Shown here piece after piece: positions 25,780 to 34,657 of a stretch of DNA of 64,000 nt; position 1 is the stretch's first letter; the number at the start of each line of letters is the position of its first letter. Under the pieces are notes generated by a model. That model saw only the letters and a program-made list of their open reading frames with translations. It was not told the origin of the DNA and ran no database searches. The DNA comes from Opitutales bacterium (lineage in GTDB: Bacteria > Verrucomicrobiota > Verrucomicrobiia > Opitutales > UBA2995): positions 1-64,000 of the forward strand of contig JAJDZZ010000039.1 of NCBI GenBank assembly GCA_022824405.1, in the 5' to 3' direction. A program made the position numbers and the translations under genes.

Positions 25780-27056
25780 ATGCTTACATTTATGAGAAAT
25801 GCGGGCTTGAATCGGCATGGACTGAGGCGCACGTCAGGGTGGCCGTCGCCTGTGATGAGATCAGCGACCAGCTTGCCGGTGATGGGCCCGAGGCTCAACC
25901 CCATCATCGCGTGACCCGTGGCGATGGCGAGGTTGCGAAATCTAGGCGAGCGGCCGACATAGGGCAGTCCGTCGGGCGAACATGGGCGGAGTCCTGCCCA
26001 GGGTGTGACGTTCCTGAAGTCTTCGTGATGGAATTGCGGGAGATAGCTGGAAGCGGATTTAATGATGCCCTGAATGCGTCTTGGGTTGATGCGCGTGTCG
26101 GCGGCTCCCACTTCCATGGTGCCAGAAAATCGTAGGGATGGCCCCATTGGCGTTACTGCTACCTTCGCTTCGACCAGAATTGAGGAGAACGTCGGGAGCT
26201 GAGGAGGTTCGCTTAAGGTAAGGGAGTAGCCTTTGCCTGCTTGCAGAGGAAGGTTGAGACCGATTGTACGGCTTAGCTGGTTGGACCAGCTCCCCCCGGC
26301 GAGCGCGAAGTGGTCTCCCTCGATGGCTTCGCCATCCGCGAGAATCGCTCTTGAGATTGCGGCGTTTGCGTATTCGAATTTTCTGACATCGGCGCCATAT
26401 CTAATGGAGCCGCCATTTTCGAGGATGCGTTTGCGCAGGGCCTCCATCAAGCGGTGAGGATGAAGATGGCAATCCTGTTTGAACCATACGCCGCCGCATA
26501 CATCCATCTCGACGGAGGGATCCAGCTCCTTCAATCTCGAAGAAGAGCAGACTTCGGTTTGCATGCCGAGCTTGTTGGCGAGGTCCGCGGTGGCCGATTC
26601 TTCGTCCAGGGATTGTTGTGTTTTGCAGAGCATGAGCAATCCGCGTTTCTTCAGTCCAATCTCATTGTCTGCGGAAAGGTCGTTATACAGTTGTCGGCTT
26701 TCCAGATTAAGCTGGGCCAGCAAATCCGCGCAGGTGCGGACATGCGATTCGTTTGAGTGCATCCAGAAGCGCATCATCCAGCGGATAAGGTTCCAACTGA
26801 GGCTTGGTTTTATGTAAAAGGGGCTTTCCGGATTAATCAGCCAACGGAGTCCTTTTGCGATCGCACCTGGAGCCGCGAGGGGCACGATATGACTGGGAAC
26901 GATCAATCCCGCATTACCGAAAGAGCAGCCTTGGTGGTCGGGTTTCGAACGTTCGAGAACCAGGATTTCGTACCCCTTTTTCGCGGCATAGTAAGCGATG
27001 CATAGTCCTATGATTCCGCCACCGATGATTACGATCTTTTGCGGTTTCGTTGACAC
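25758..27056 (-). CDS. FAD-dependent D-amino-acid dehydrogenase, probable D-hydroxyproline dehydrogenase
   Basis: The 432-residue protein is a DAO-family flavoprotein. The FAD-binding Rossmann motif VIIGGGIIGLCIAYYAAKKGY lies at about residues 8-28 and ends in an acidic LER. GCSFGNAGLIVPSHIVPLAAPG near 43-64 is the DadA-like second block, and GLRPCSPDGLPYVG with NLAIATGHAMMGLSLGP near residues 370-405 is the C-terminal FAD contact. No signal peptide is present; such dehydrogenases sit at the inner face of the membrane and pass electrons to the chain. It is the first gene of the hydroxyproline operon and should oxidise cis-4-hydroxy-D-proline to pyrroline-4-hydroxy-2-carboxylate. A general D-amino-acid role is the alternative. 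Confidence 0.87.
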   Translation of the reverse strand: MSTKPQKIVIIGGGIIGLCIAYYAAKKGYEILVLERSKPDHQGCSFGNAGLIVPSHIVPLAAPGAIAKGLRWLINPESPFYIKPSLSWNLIRWMMRFWMHSNESHVRTCADLLAQLNLESRQLYNDLSADNEIGLKKRGLLMLCKTQQSLDEESATADLANKLGMQTEVCSSSRLKELDPSVEMDVCGGVWFKQDCHLHPHRLMEALRKRILENGGSIRYGADVRKFEYANAAISRAILADGEAIEGDHFALAGGSWSNQLSRTIGLNLPLQAGKGYSLTLSEPPQLPTFSSILVEAKVAVTPMGPSLRFSGTMEVGAADTRINPRRIQGIIKSASSYLPQFHHEDFRNVTPWAGLRPCSPDGLPYVGRSPRFRNLAIATGHAMMGLSLGPITGKLVADLITGDGHPDVRLSPCRFKPAFLINVSICSRSLK

Positions 27057-27282
27057 TTATCGAATCGAAGCTCGGAAATGGAGCCATCAATTGCTTCATT
27101 TGACCGTGTTTCGATGGGTGGACAGCTTAATGAGGCCTCATTCTCAAAGTGTTTCAGATGGTGTCAAGCAGCGGTTAAAATCGTGTGAGTAAACACATGA
27201 GCAGGGTCATTAATTCGTAGTAGTCAACTTTAAACGATTATTCCAGTTGAGGGTACGGTAGCCTGAGTGTTAAGAAACCTTA

Positions 27283-28218
27283 ATGAATGCCATTCCAGAG
27301 TTAACGGCCTTTGATTTGCGTCCACTGACAGGAAGTCTGGGAGCCGATATTGTTGGTATAAACCTCCTCACTGCCAGTGACGAGGAGATCGCGCAGGTGC
27401 AGACGGCTTTGGATCATTATCATGTGCTGGCTATACGTGACCAGAATTTGGACCCTGCCGGCTTCCATAAAGTAGCTCGTAGATTTGGGCCTTTTAGTGG
27501 AAACATGATTCATGTGCCGCTCGAGGGATTTGAAGACATTGTACGGTTTACTCGAAATCCCGAAGATTGGGGTCCGGTGGTGGGTGAGAAATTTCATATG
27601 GACCTGGCTTGGATGGAAAGTCCTCCGGGAATTACAATGCTCTATGGTGAGGAAATCCCGCCGGTGGGGGGCGATACTTTGTTTGCCAGTCTTTCGGCTG
27701 CTTATGAAGGACTATCGGATGCTATGCGTAATCTGCTCTCAAACCTGATTGGGGTACATTCAGGTAAAGGGGTTTTCGCAATCAACGCTTCAAATACAGC
27801 CCTTTCCGTAAAGGCAAGTGCACAAGCGGTTGATGAAATCGAGACGGAACACCCGCTCGTCTGTCTTCACCCGGTCACAGGTCGGCGATACCTCTATCTG
27901 AGTAGTCAGCTTCAACGCTTTGTCGGTATGACCGAGGAGGAAAGCAAGCCGATCATTGATTTTTTGATATCGCATGCGCAGCGGGGTGAATATACCTGTC
28001 GACTTCGCTGGGAACCGCGTACGCTCACCATGTGGGCAAATCCCTATCTCATGCATGCAGCCATCAACGATTATCACGGTCACCGTAGGGTTGTCCTAAG
28101 ATCCACCGTAGCCGGATCCCCGCCTATAGCTGCGCATCCGGATATCAGGAAAAAGGATCTATTACCTTCAGAAAAGGAAACTTTAGAAAATCCCGATCTC
28201 GGGAATAGATGCGATTAA
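27283..28218 (+). CDS. TauD/TfdA-family 2-oxoglutarate-dependent dioxygenase
   Basis: The 311-residue protein is an Fe(II)/2-oxoglutarate dioxygenase. The metal motif is H105-M-D107 in KFHMDLAW, and the distal histidine is H258 in YLMHAAINDYHGHRR, with R273 in VVLRST for 2-oxoglutarate. PVGGDTLFASLSAAYEGL near residue 127 is typical of the family. The N-terminal DLRPLTGSLGADIVGINL agrees with TauD and TfdA start blocks. The substrate is unknown; taurine, sulfonates and other organic acids are all known in the family. It is divergent from the hydroxyproline operon with 226 bases between. The last 30 residues run beyond the usual family end and overlap the 3' end of the convergent PIN gene by 74 bases. 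Confidence 0.87.
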   Translation: MNAIPELTAFDLRPLTGSLGADIVGINLLTASDEEIAQVQTALDHYHVLAIRDQNLDPAGFHKVARRFGPFSGNMIHVPLEGFEDIVRFTRNPEDWGPVVGEKFHMDLAWMESPPGITMLYGEEIPPVGGDTLFASLSAAYEGLSDAMRNLLSNLIGVHSGKGVFAINASNTALSVKASAQAVDEIETEHPLVCLHPVTGRRYLYLSSQLQRFVGMTEEESKPIIDFLISHAQRGEYTCRLRWEPRTLTMWANPYLMHAAINDYHGHRRVVLRSTVAGSPPIAAHPDIRKKDLLPSEKETLENPDLGNRCD

Positions 28219-28579
28219 CCCCCTGCTCGCGAAGCAGGGAGGCAATGTGGGCATCGGGAACGAGGTTTCCGCGAACGCTCATCCCTTCACAGGATTGTTT
28301 GTAACAATCCCAGAAATCCTCGCCCTCTGAAATAAATCGAACGTGAGCGGCTGATTGCAGGGTTTCCACATTCCCCATCGCTTCGTTCGGGGAAAGGGGC
28401 GATGCGAATATGCCGGGGTGTGTCGCGATTCTCAAGTAGGCGAAAACGGTAGACCAGCAAAGATAAAGAGGGTCCGGTTTGCTCATACAACGGCCAAGAA
28501 AGTCGACCGCCTCTTCGAAGTGCGCCGAGTCTTTGTTTGAAGCGTAAATCAAGATGTTCGCATCCAGAGAGTAGCTCAT
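28145..28579 (-). CDS. PIN-domain toxin (VapC type)
   Basis: The 144-residue protein is a PIN-domain RNase: D6 in SLDANILIYAS, then LVPDAHIASLLREQGVNRIYSRDRDF near residues 106-131, which supplies the later acidic residues of the active site. The family arrangement TTVFAYLRIATHP (written here as STVFAYLRIATHP, near 43-55) is common in mycobacterial-type VapC proteins. It is preceded by an antitoxin gene with an ATGA overlap (28576-28579). The 3' end overlaps the dioxygenase coding end by 74 bases, so one of the two genes was probably extended or cut by the arrival of the module. Confidence 0.87.
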   Translation of the reverse strand: MSYSLDANILIYASNKDSAHFEEAVDFLGRCMSKPDPLYLCWSTVFAYLRIATHPGIFASPLSPNEAMGNVETLQSAAHVRFISEGEDFWDCYKQSCEGMSVRGNLVPDAHIASLLREQGVNRIYSRDRDFLKFPFLKVIDPFS

Positions 28580-28824
28580 TTCAAATCGTCCAAAACTCTG
28601 TAAAGCTCATCTTTGTCCTCGATATCGATTCGGGCCCCCATGGATCTCGCATTCCACCTGAACGTCTTTCCCGAATCGCCTTTGCCTTTTTCCTTTTCGC
28701 GCTTCAAGGACGTTGCCAATAGTTCACTGGCTAATTGGCTTAACGACCTTTTGCGACGCTTCCCCAACCGTTTTAATTCGTCGAGAATCGGTTTATCGAT
28801 ATCCAGAGTCGTCCTCATATACAT
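28576..28824 (-). CDS. Ribbon-helix-helix antitoxin (VapB type)
   Basis: From the ATG at 28824 the product has 82 residues; an ATG at 28818 is also possible. MRTTLDIDKPILDELKRLGKRRKRSLSQLASELL is a ribbon-helix-helix DNA-binding domain with the usual beta-strand TTLDI, and the tail (ARIDIEDKDELYRVLDD) is acidic and should bind the PIN toxin. An open frame reaches back to 28929 but gives no plausible N-terminus. Between 28825 and 28850 the bases GCATTTTGCTTTTGCATCTGATG contain repeated GCAT words that could be part of its own operator; this is only a suggestion. Confidence 0.82.
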   Translation of the reverse strand: MYMRTTLDIDKPILDELKRLGKRRKRSLSQLASELLATSLKREKEKGKGDSGKTFRWNARSMGARIDIEDKDELYRVLDDLK

Positions 28825-29048
28825 CAGATGCAAAAGCAAAATGCATCTGATGTCAAATTCGAATGGGCCACCAATCCGTGTATAGCCCAACGCCTGAACA
28901 TGGGAGACCCGAGCAACGTGAGTCGCCAAGTAAACGCGATACCAAACATCAAGGGCTAACCCCTTTGAGCCCGAAAAAGATTTGTAATCGAGCCTCCTAA
29001 TAGCGAATCTTATGGAGAGAGACCAACCCTTTGCTGAATCGGCTTACC

Positions 29049-32000
29049 ATGGTAATTCATCGCTTTTGTTTCTACTTGGCGGCTTTCGCTCTGACTTCAA
29101 AGTCCTTTGGAGCAGGATCGGTCGATTTCGATCGGGATATCAGACCTATTCTCTCGGATAATTGTTTCCAGTGTCATGGTCCGGATGCGGCTCAGCGGAA
29201 AGCCGATTTACGGTTGGATACCCACGAAGGTCTGTTCGGCGATTTAGGGGAATTCAAGGTTGTCGCCTCGGGTGACTTGGAGAAGAGCGAACTTTTCTAC
29301 CGCATTTCCCATCCGGATCCGGAAGAACGCATGCCGCCGGAAGAGGCGGATCGGCATTTAAACGCAAGTGAGATCGCGCTTATCGAGAAGTGGATTTCCG
29401 AGGGTGCGGAATGGACCCGACATTGGTCCCTGGTTCCTCCGGCACGGCCGCCCGCGCCTACTGTTTCGAAACCTGAATGGATTCGGAACCCTATCGATGC
29501 CTTTGTTCTCGAACGGTTGGATGCTGAGGGACTGTCACCCTCGCCACCGGCCGATCCTCGAGTCCTGGCTCGTCGTTTGCACTTTGATCTGACCGGCCTT
29601 CCCCCGACACCGGAATCGATTGAGGAATTTCTCAATTCTTCAGTTAGCCAGACTGCTGAGCGCTTGCTGAAGTCGAATGCCTACGGGGAAAAGATGGCCA
29701 TCCGCTGGCTGGACGCGGCGCGCTATGCCGACACCAGCGGCTACCAGAATGACGGCTGGCGGGAAATGTGGCGCTGGCGGGATTGGGTGATCGAGGCCTA
29801 TAATTCCAATATGCCCTTCGACCGATTTACCATCGAGCAGTTGGCGGGTGATTTGTTACCCGATCCGAGCCTCGATCAAATGATAGCAACCGGGTTCAAC
29901 CGAAATCATCGCGGGAATGCAGAGGGTGGAATCGTTCCGGAAGAATTTCAGGTCGAATACGTGGTAGACCGGGTGGATACGACCTTTACGATTTGGCAAG
30001 GAATCACCATGGGTTGTGCGCGTTGCCACAATCATAAATACGATCCGATTTCCCAGCGCGACTACTACCAGGTCTTTTCCATGTTCAACAACATCCCCGA
30101 GTACGGGCGCGCGTGGAAAGAAGGGAATTCCGAACCCTGGTTGAAAGCTCCGACCAGGTCCCAGCAAGGAGAGTTGGCGGACTTGAAAAACCGGGAAGCA
30201 GCGGCTCGACGGGCTTGGGAAAAGGAAAACAAGCGATACGATCGCTATTTTTCAAAGTGGGAATGGCAGGTTTCGGCATTACCGGATGATTGGACCGTAA
30301 CAGCGGGGCTGGTTACTAACTTGAAGGAAGATGGGCTCGTTGGTCGGGAATTTGAGGACGAAGGATATTTTGGTTACTTTGACAAATTTTCTTTTGGAGG
30401 GTGGATCAAAATCGAGGACTATGCTTCAGGCACGATATTGTCCCGGATGAAACCGGTGCCGAAAGGGCGTGGGTATAATTTGCACCTGACGGACAAGGGA
30501 ACGGTTCAGGCAAACTTTGTGCAACGGTGGTTGGATGATTCGGTAAAAGTCGAGACGCTTGATCCTGTTCCTCTAGGTGAATGGGTGCACTTGTTTGTGA
30601 GCTATGGAGGCACGCGACGGGCCAAGGATATTCACCTTTATGTCAATGGTGAGCGAGTGAGGCATAAGGCCAATTACGATTTTCTGAATCAGGATTTCGA
30701 TTCGGAGGAACCGCTCAGAATCGGCAACGGGATGGCTCAACTGGACGGGCAAGTTAATGACGTTCGTTTTTTTGACCGGGTGCTGAGTCCCGAGGAAGTA
30801 CGGGTGGTATATGAACCGGCCAGCCTCGGTAAAATTTTAGGTCATTCACCCGGGAATCGGAGCGATTCCCAAAGAGAAAAACTACGTCATTTCTTTTTGC
30901 ATCGGGCAGGACCCGAGAAACTTCGGCAAGCATACAGTGACTCGCGATCAGCGGAAACCGCTTTGCGAGAATTTGAAGAAAACATTCCCACAGTGATGGT
31001 CATGCGGGAAGAGATGCCGCGGCAGACCCGCCTGCTCACTCGCGGTATTTACGATCAACCGGGAAACCCGGTGGAGCCCGGGGTGCCTTCTTCCTTACCG
31101 CCGTTGCCGGAGGATTTTCCGCCTAATCGCCTGGGGCTGGCCAAATGGCTCGTGTCAGGAGATAACCCGTTGACTGCGCGCGTGGTGGTTAATCGCCTCT
31201 GGCGAGATATATTTGGAACGGGTCTGGTAAAAACGACGGAGGACTTTGGCGTTCAGGGAGAACGGCCCAGTCACCCAAAACTACTCGATTGGCTGGCCGT
31301 TGAGTTTGTAGAGTCGGGCTGGGACCTGCAGCACATGCTATTCCTCATGTTGACCGGCAACACCTACCGGCAATCTTCCAGGGTGAGCCCGGAACTCCTT
31401 GAAAAGGATCCCGAAAATCGCCTGCTCGCCCGGGGCCCCCGCTTCAGGTTACCGGCAGAAATGATCCGGGATCAGGCCCTCGCGGCAGGCGGCCTCTTGC
31501 ATCGGGAAATCGGTGGCCCCAGCGTGAAGACCTACCAACCGGAAGGACTCTGGGCCGATTTTGCTTCGGACACGGATTACGTGCAGGCAGAAGGGAAAGA
31601 TCTGTATCGGCGAAGCATATACACCTATTGGAAACGAACGGTTCCGCCGCCCATGATGATCAATTTCGATGCGGCGGGCCGCGAAGCCTGCGATGAGGCA
31701 ATAAGAAGGACGAATACTCCGCTACAAGCGCTCAACCTGATGAACGACGTTACCTTTGTGGAAGCCGCGCGTGTCTTCGCCCAAGAAATTCTATCCAATT
31801 CCTGGAATGACCGGGAGATACTAAGCAACGCCTACCTCCAATTGCTTGGAAGATTGCCAAAGCCGGAAGAAACCCGTATATTGCTGGATAGTAAGAACCA
31901 ATATCAGAAAAAATACCTTGAGGAGCCCAAAGCGGCTGAAGCCTTGATCTCGTTTGGCGAATGGCCGGTCGAAGAAACGATTCCAACCGCCGTGTTGGCC

Positions 32001-32060
32001 AGTTGGACAATGATTTGCAGCACGCTTTTAAACCTTGATGAAACCGTAACCAAAGAATGA
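29049..32060 (+). CDS. PSD1-family cytochrome protein with inserted LamG-like domain
   Basis: The product has 1003 residues from the ATG at 29049 (a TTG at 29031 would add six). The signal peptide leads to DIRPILSDNCFQCHGPD with C39-x-x-C42-H43 (PSCyt1), then DUF1549 (RWLDAARYADTSGYQND, second motif CARCHNHKYDPI near residue 325). Between DUF1549 and DUF1553 there is an insertion of about 200 residues containing FSFGGWIKIEDYASGTILSR, NLHLTDKGTVQ, HLFVSYGGTRR, HLYVNGERV and VNDVRFFDRVLSPEEV, a concanavalin-like (LamG) sandwich. This suggests binding to a polysaccharide. DUF1553 follows (NPLTARVVVNRLWRDIFG, TYRQSSRVS). It overlaps the DUF1501 gene by 4 bases. The related protein at 15816 lacks the insert. 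Confidence 0.92.
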   Translation: MVIHRFCFYLAAFALTSKSFGAGSVDFDRDIRPILSDNCFQCHGPDAAQRKADLRLDTHEGLFGDLGEFKVVASGDLEKSELFYRISHPDPEERMPPEEADRHLNASEIALIEKWISEGAEWTRHWSLVPPARPPAPTVSKPEWIRNPIDAFVLERLDAEGLSPSPPADPRVLARRLHFDLTGLPPTPESIEEFLNSSVSQTAERLLKSNAYGEKMAIRWLDAARYADTSGYQNDGWREMWRWRDWVIEAYNSNMPFDRFTIEQLAGDLLPDPSLDQMIATGFNRNHRGNAEGGIVPEEFQVEYVVDRVDTTFTIWQGITMGCARCHNHKYDPISQRDYYQVFSMFNNIPEYGRAWKEGNSEPWLKAPTRSQQGELADLKNREAAARRAWEKENKRYDRYFSKWEWQVSALPDDWTVTAGLVTNLKEDGLVGREFEDEGYFGYFDKFSFGGWIKIEDYASGTILSRMKPVPKGRGYNLHLTDKGTVQANFVQRWLDDSVKVETLDPVPLGEWVHLFVSYGGTRRAKDIHLYVNGERVRHKANYDFLNQDFDSEEPLRIGNGMAQLDGQVNDVRFFDRVLSPEEVRVVYEPASLGKILGHSPGNRSDSQREKLRHFFLHRAGPEKLRQAYSDSRSAETALREFEENIPTVMVMREEMPRQTRLLTRGIYDQPGNPVEPGVPSSLPPLPEDFPPNRLGLAKWLVSGDNPLTARVVVNRLWRDIFGTGLVKTTEDFGVQGERPSHPKLLDWLAVEFVESGWDLQHMLFLMLTGNTYRQSSRVSPELLEKDPENRLLARGPRFRLPAEMIRDQALAAGGLLHREIGGPSVKTYQPEGLWADFASDTDYVQAEGKDLYRRSIYTYWKRTVPPPMMINFDAAGREACDEAIRRTNTPLQALNLMNDVTFVEAARVFAQEILSNSWNDREILSNAYLQLLGRLPKPEETRILLDSKNQYQKKYLEEPKAAEALISFGEWPVEETIPTAVLASWTMICSTLLNLDETVTKE

Positions 32061-33433
32061 GCAAGATTACGCGCAGAGACTTTATGAGCGGCATGTGCGG
32101 TGGGATTGGGACCATGGCTCTGAGCAGTCTTCTGGGTACGGTCCCGACTTTCCCTGCAAAAGTGAAGCGCATCATTTTCCTGTTTCAATCGGGAGGGCCG
32201 TCACAGATGGATCTGTTCGACCACAAACCCTCGCTCTACGGCCTCCGCGATACCGATCTTCCGGATTCCATTCGTCAGGGACAGCGGTTTACCGGGATGA
32301 CGGCTACTCAGGATCGGTTTCCGGTCGTGCCAACGTTATTTGACTTTGCCCGGCACGGGGAGAGCCAGGCTTGGGTGAGCGACTTGCTTCCCCACACGGC
32401 CAAGATCGTGGACGATCTCTGCTTCATCAGAACGATGAAAACAGAAGCCATCAACCACGATCCGGCCATCACGTTTTTTCAAACCGGGTTTCAACTGGCC
32501 GGTCGGCCCAGTATCGGGGCTTGGTTGTCTTATGGATTGGGGAGTGAGAATGAAGATCTGCCGGCCTTCATAGCGCTCATTTCCGGCAATGGAGGTCAAC
32601 CGCTTTACGACCGGCTTTGGGGAAGCGGTTTTTTGCCGACGAAATACCAAGGGGTTAAATTTCGATCCACCAAGGACCCGGTGCTCTATCTGTCGAATCC
32701 GGAAGGAGTCGATTCACAGACTCGCCGTAAAATGATCGACGATGTAGGCAGGCTGAACGAAATGCGTTACCAGGATTTTGGGGATCCCGAAATTCAGACC
32801 CGCATAGCTCAGTACGAAATGGCCTATCGCATGCAGTCATCCGTTCCGGAGTTGACTGATATTCAATCCGAGCCGGACCATGTTCTCGATCTCTACGGTG
32901 AGGATTCGCGCAAACCGGGGACCTATGCCTACAATTGTCTGTTAGCCCGTCGCATGTCGGAGCGCGGCGTGCGGTTTGTGCAGCTCTTCCACCGTGGGTG
33001 GGATAACCACACCGAGTTGCCTGAAAAAATTCGCACCCAGTGTAAGGATACGGATCAGGCATCTGCCGCTTTGGTGACCGATTTGAAACAACGAGGCATG
33101 CTCGACGACACGCTGGTGATTTGGGGTGGGGAGTTCGGTCGCACCGTTTATTGTCAGGGTCCGCTTACCCCGGAGGACTACGGTCGGGACCATCACCCGC
33201 GTTGTTTTACCGTTTGGCTGGCGGGTGGGGGAGTGAAACCTGGCTTTACCTACGGCACAACGGATGACTTCAGCTATAACATCGTGGACAAGCCGGTCTA
33301 CGTGCACGATCTGCATGCCACGATTCTGCACCAACTCGGAATTGACCACACCCAACTGACTTATAAGTTTCAGGGACGTCACTATCGCCTTACAGACGTC
33401 CACGGCAATGTGATCCACGAGATACTGGCTTAA
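32057..33433 (+). CDS. DUF1501 protein
   Basis: The 458-residue protein begins ITRRDFMSGMCGGIGTMALSSLLG, a twin-arginine-type signal. The blocks are those of the copy at 18314: RIIFLFQSGGPSQMDLFDHKP near residue 38, NHDPAITFFQTG, WDNHTELPEK near 316, and DDTLVIWGGEFGRTVY with GRDHHPRCFTVWLAGGG. The two DUF1501 proteins match through most of their length and end alike (YRLTDVHGNVIHEILA here), so both operons arose by duplication or come from the same family. The start at 32057 overlaps the PSD1-family stop (ATGA). Confidence 0.93.
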   Translation: MSKITRRDFMSGMCGGIGTMALSSLLGTVPTFPAKVKRIIFLFQSGGPSQMDLFDHKPSLYGLRDTDLPDSIRQGQRFTGMTATQDRFPVVPTLFDFARHGESQAWVSDLLPHTAKIVDDLCFIRTMKTEAINHDPAITFFQTGFQLAGRPSIGAWLSYGLGSENEDLPAFIALISGNGGQPLYDRLWGSGFLPTKYQGVKFRSTKDPVLYLSNPEGVDSQTRRKMIDDVGRLNEMRYQDFGDPEIQTRIAQYEMAYRMQSSVPELTDIQSEPDHVLDLYGEDSRKPGTYAYNCLLARRMSERGVRFVQLFHRGWDNHTELPEKIRTQCKDTDQASAALVTDLKQRGMLDDTLVIWGGEFGRTVYCQGPLTPEDYGRDHHPRCFTVWLAGGGVKPGFTYGTTDDFSYNIVDKPVYVHDLHATILHQLGIDHTQLTYKFQGRHYRLTDVHGNVIHEILA

Positions 33434-33443
33434 CCCCTCATTT

Positions 33444-34541
33444 ATGAAATCTCCAAAAGATATACTCTCTCGCCGCTCTTTTTTGAAATCCACTGCGGTA
33501 GCATCGGCTGCGGTGGCGGGACCCTTCATCCTGAATGCTACCGACAAATCGGGGTCCAAGCGTCCACGCGTCGGCAGAGGGGAACATACCTATGAAGTTT
33601 ATCACGATTGGGGGATGGACAGCCTTCCCAACAACCATAGCTATGGCGGGGCCTCGCACGGTATATCGGTCGACGCCGATGGGCTCGTCTACGTTACTCA
33701 TCATGGCAATCCCGGCTCGATATTCGTTTTCGACCCAGATGGGAAATTCATAAAATCGCTCGGGAATATCCACCAAATCAAAGGCCAAGACGGCAAATCG
33801 GCGGCCAAAGGCCACGGCATCGATATCCGCAAAGAGGGAAACCGGGAATTCGCCTATCTCTCGCCCAACGATTCTTCCCTGTTTTTCACAAAGGTTACAC
33901 TGGAGGGCGAAATAGTTTGGAAAAAGGGTCGCGAGGAAATGGATGAAGCCAGCGACAAACTTGGCCGGAACGTCATTTTCCGGCCTACCAACGCCAGCTT
34001 CCGGCCCGATGGCGGTTACTATCTGGGAGACGGCTATGGCAGCAATTGGATATTCGAGTACGATAAAAATGACCGGTTTGTCAGGGCAATCGGGGGCAAA
34101 GGGAATGCTGACGGCCAGTTCGCAACGCCGCACGGCCAATGGCTGGACGATCGAGATGGAACCCCGAAACTGGTTGTGGCCGACCGCGCCAACAAACGAC
34201 TCCAGTGGTTCGACATGGAAGGGAAGCATCTGAAGACGATAGACGGTTTCCTCTTTCCGGCGGACATCGACGTTCAGGGCGACCTCATGCTGGTCCCCGA
34301 CTTGCATGCGCGTATTACGCTTTTGAATCTGCAGAACGAGGTCATCGCCCACCTTGGAGACGATGAGGCCTGGCGGGCCAAGGTCCTGGAAGGGAATTTT
34401 AGCATGCGAAAAAAGCGCAATCTGTGGGAACCAGGCAAATTCGTCCATCCCCACGACGCCTGCTTCGACGCCAACGGAAATATTTTCCTTGCTGAATGGG
34501 TAATGACGGGACGGGTGAGCAAACTCGTCAAAGTCGGATAG
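33444..34541 (+). CDS. Tat-exported NHL/six-bladed beta-propeller protein
   Basis: The 365-residue protein starts with SRRSFLKSTAVASAAVAGPFIL, a twin-arginine signal. Repeated blades follow, for example SHGISVDADGLVYVTHHGNPGSIFVFDPDGKFIKSLG near residue 70, NASFRPDGGYYLGDGYGSNWIFEYDKNDRFVRAIGG near 180-215, and HPHDACFDANGNIFLAEW near the end. These are NHL-type repeats. In PVC bacteria such exported proteins often follow DUF1501 genes; they resemble peptidyl-alpha-hydroxyglycine lyase-type propellers, but no catalytic residues can be assigned. It begins 10 bases after the DUF1501 stop, so it belongs to the same operon (29049-34541). Confidence 0.85.
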   Translation: MKSPKDILSRRSFLKSTAVASAAVAGPFILNATDKSGSKRPRVGRGEHTYEVYHDWGMDSLPNNHSYGGASHGISVDADGLVYVTHHGNPGSIFVFDPDGKFIKSLGNIHQIKGQDGKSAAKGHGIDIRKEGNREFAYLSPNDSSLFFTKVTLEGEIVWKKGREEMDEASDKLGRNVIFRPTNASFRPDGGYYLGDGYGSNWIFEYDKNDRFVRAIGGKGNADGQFATPHGQWLDDRDGTPKLVVADRANKRLQWFDMEGKHLKTIDGFLFPADIDVQGDLMLVPDLHARITLLNLQNEVIAHLGDDEAWRAKVLEGNFSMRKKRNLWEPGKFVHPHDACFDANGNIFLAEWVMTGRVSKLVKVG

Positions 34542-34657
34542 GAAAATCAGTAGCTCAGCGCTTTGCTCTCGGAGCGCTTTCCCCAGGCCACGACCAAGAA
34601 ATCCAAGACTTCATTTTGGCATTCCTATAAGGTTTAACCGGTTCATTCCCCGGAAGA

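Noticed and set aside
33438-34454. Open frame of 338 codons on the minus strand
   Set aside because: It is antisense to the NHL-propeller gene with its Tat signal and recognisable blades. The minus-strand peptide has no signal, domain or family resemblance.
34557-34578. Possible terminator after the NHL gene (AGCGCT - loop - AGCGCT)
   Set aside because: The stem is only 6 pairs with a 10-base loop, and no T-run follows, so it is too weak to call.
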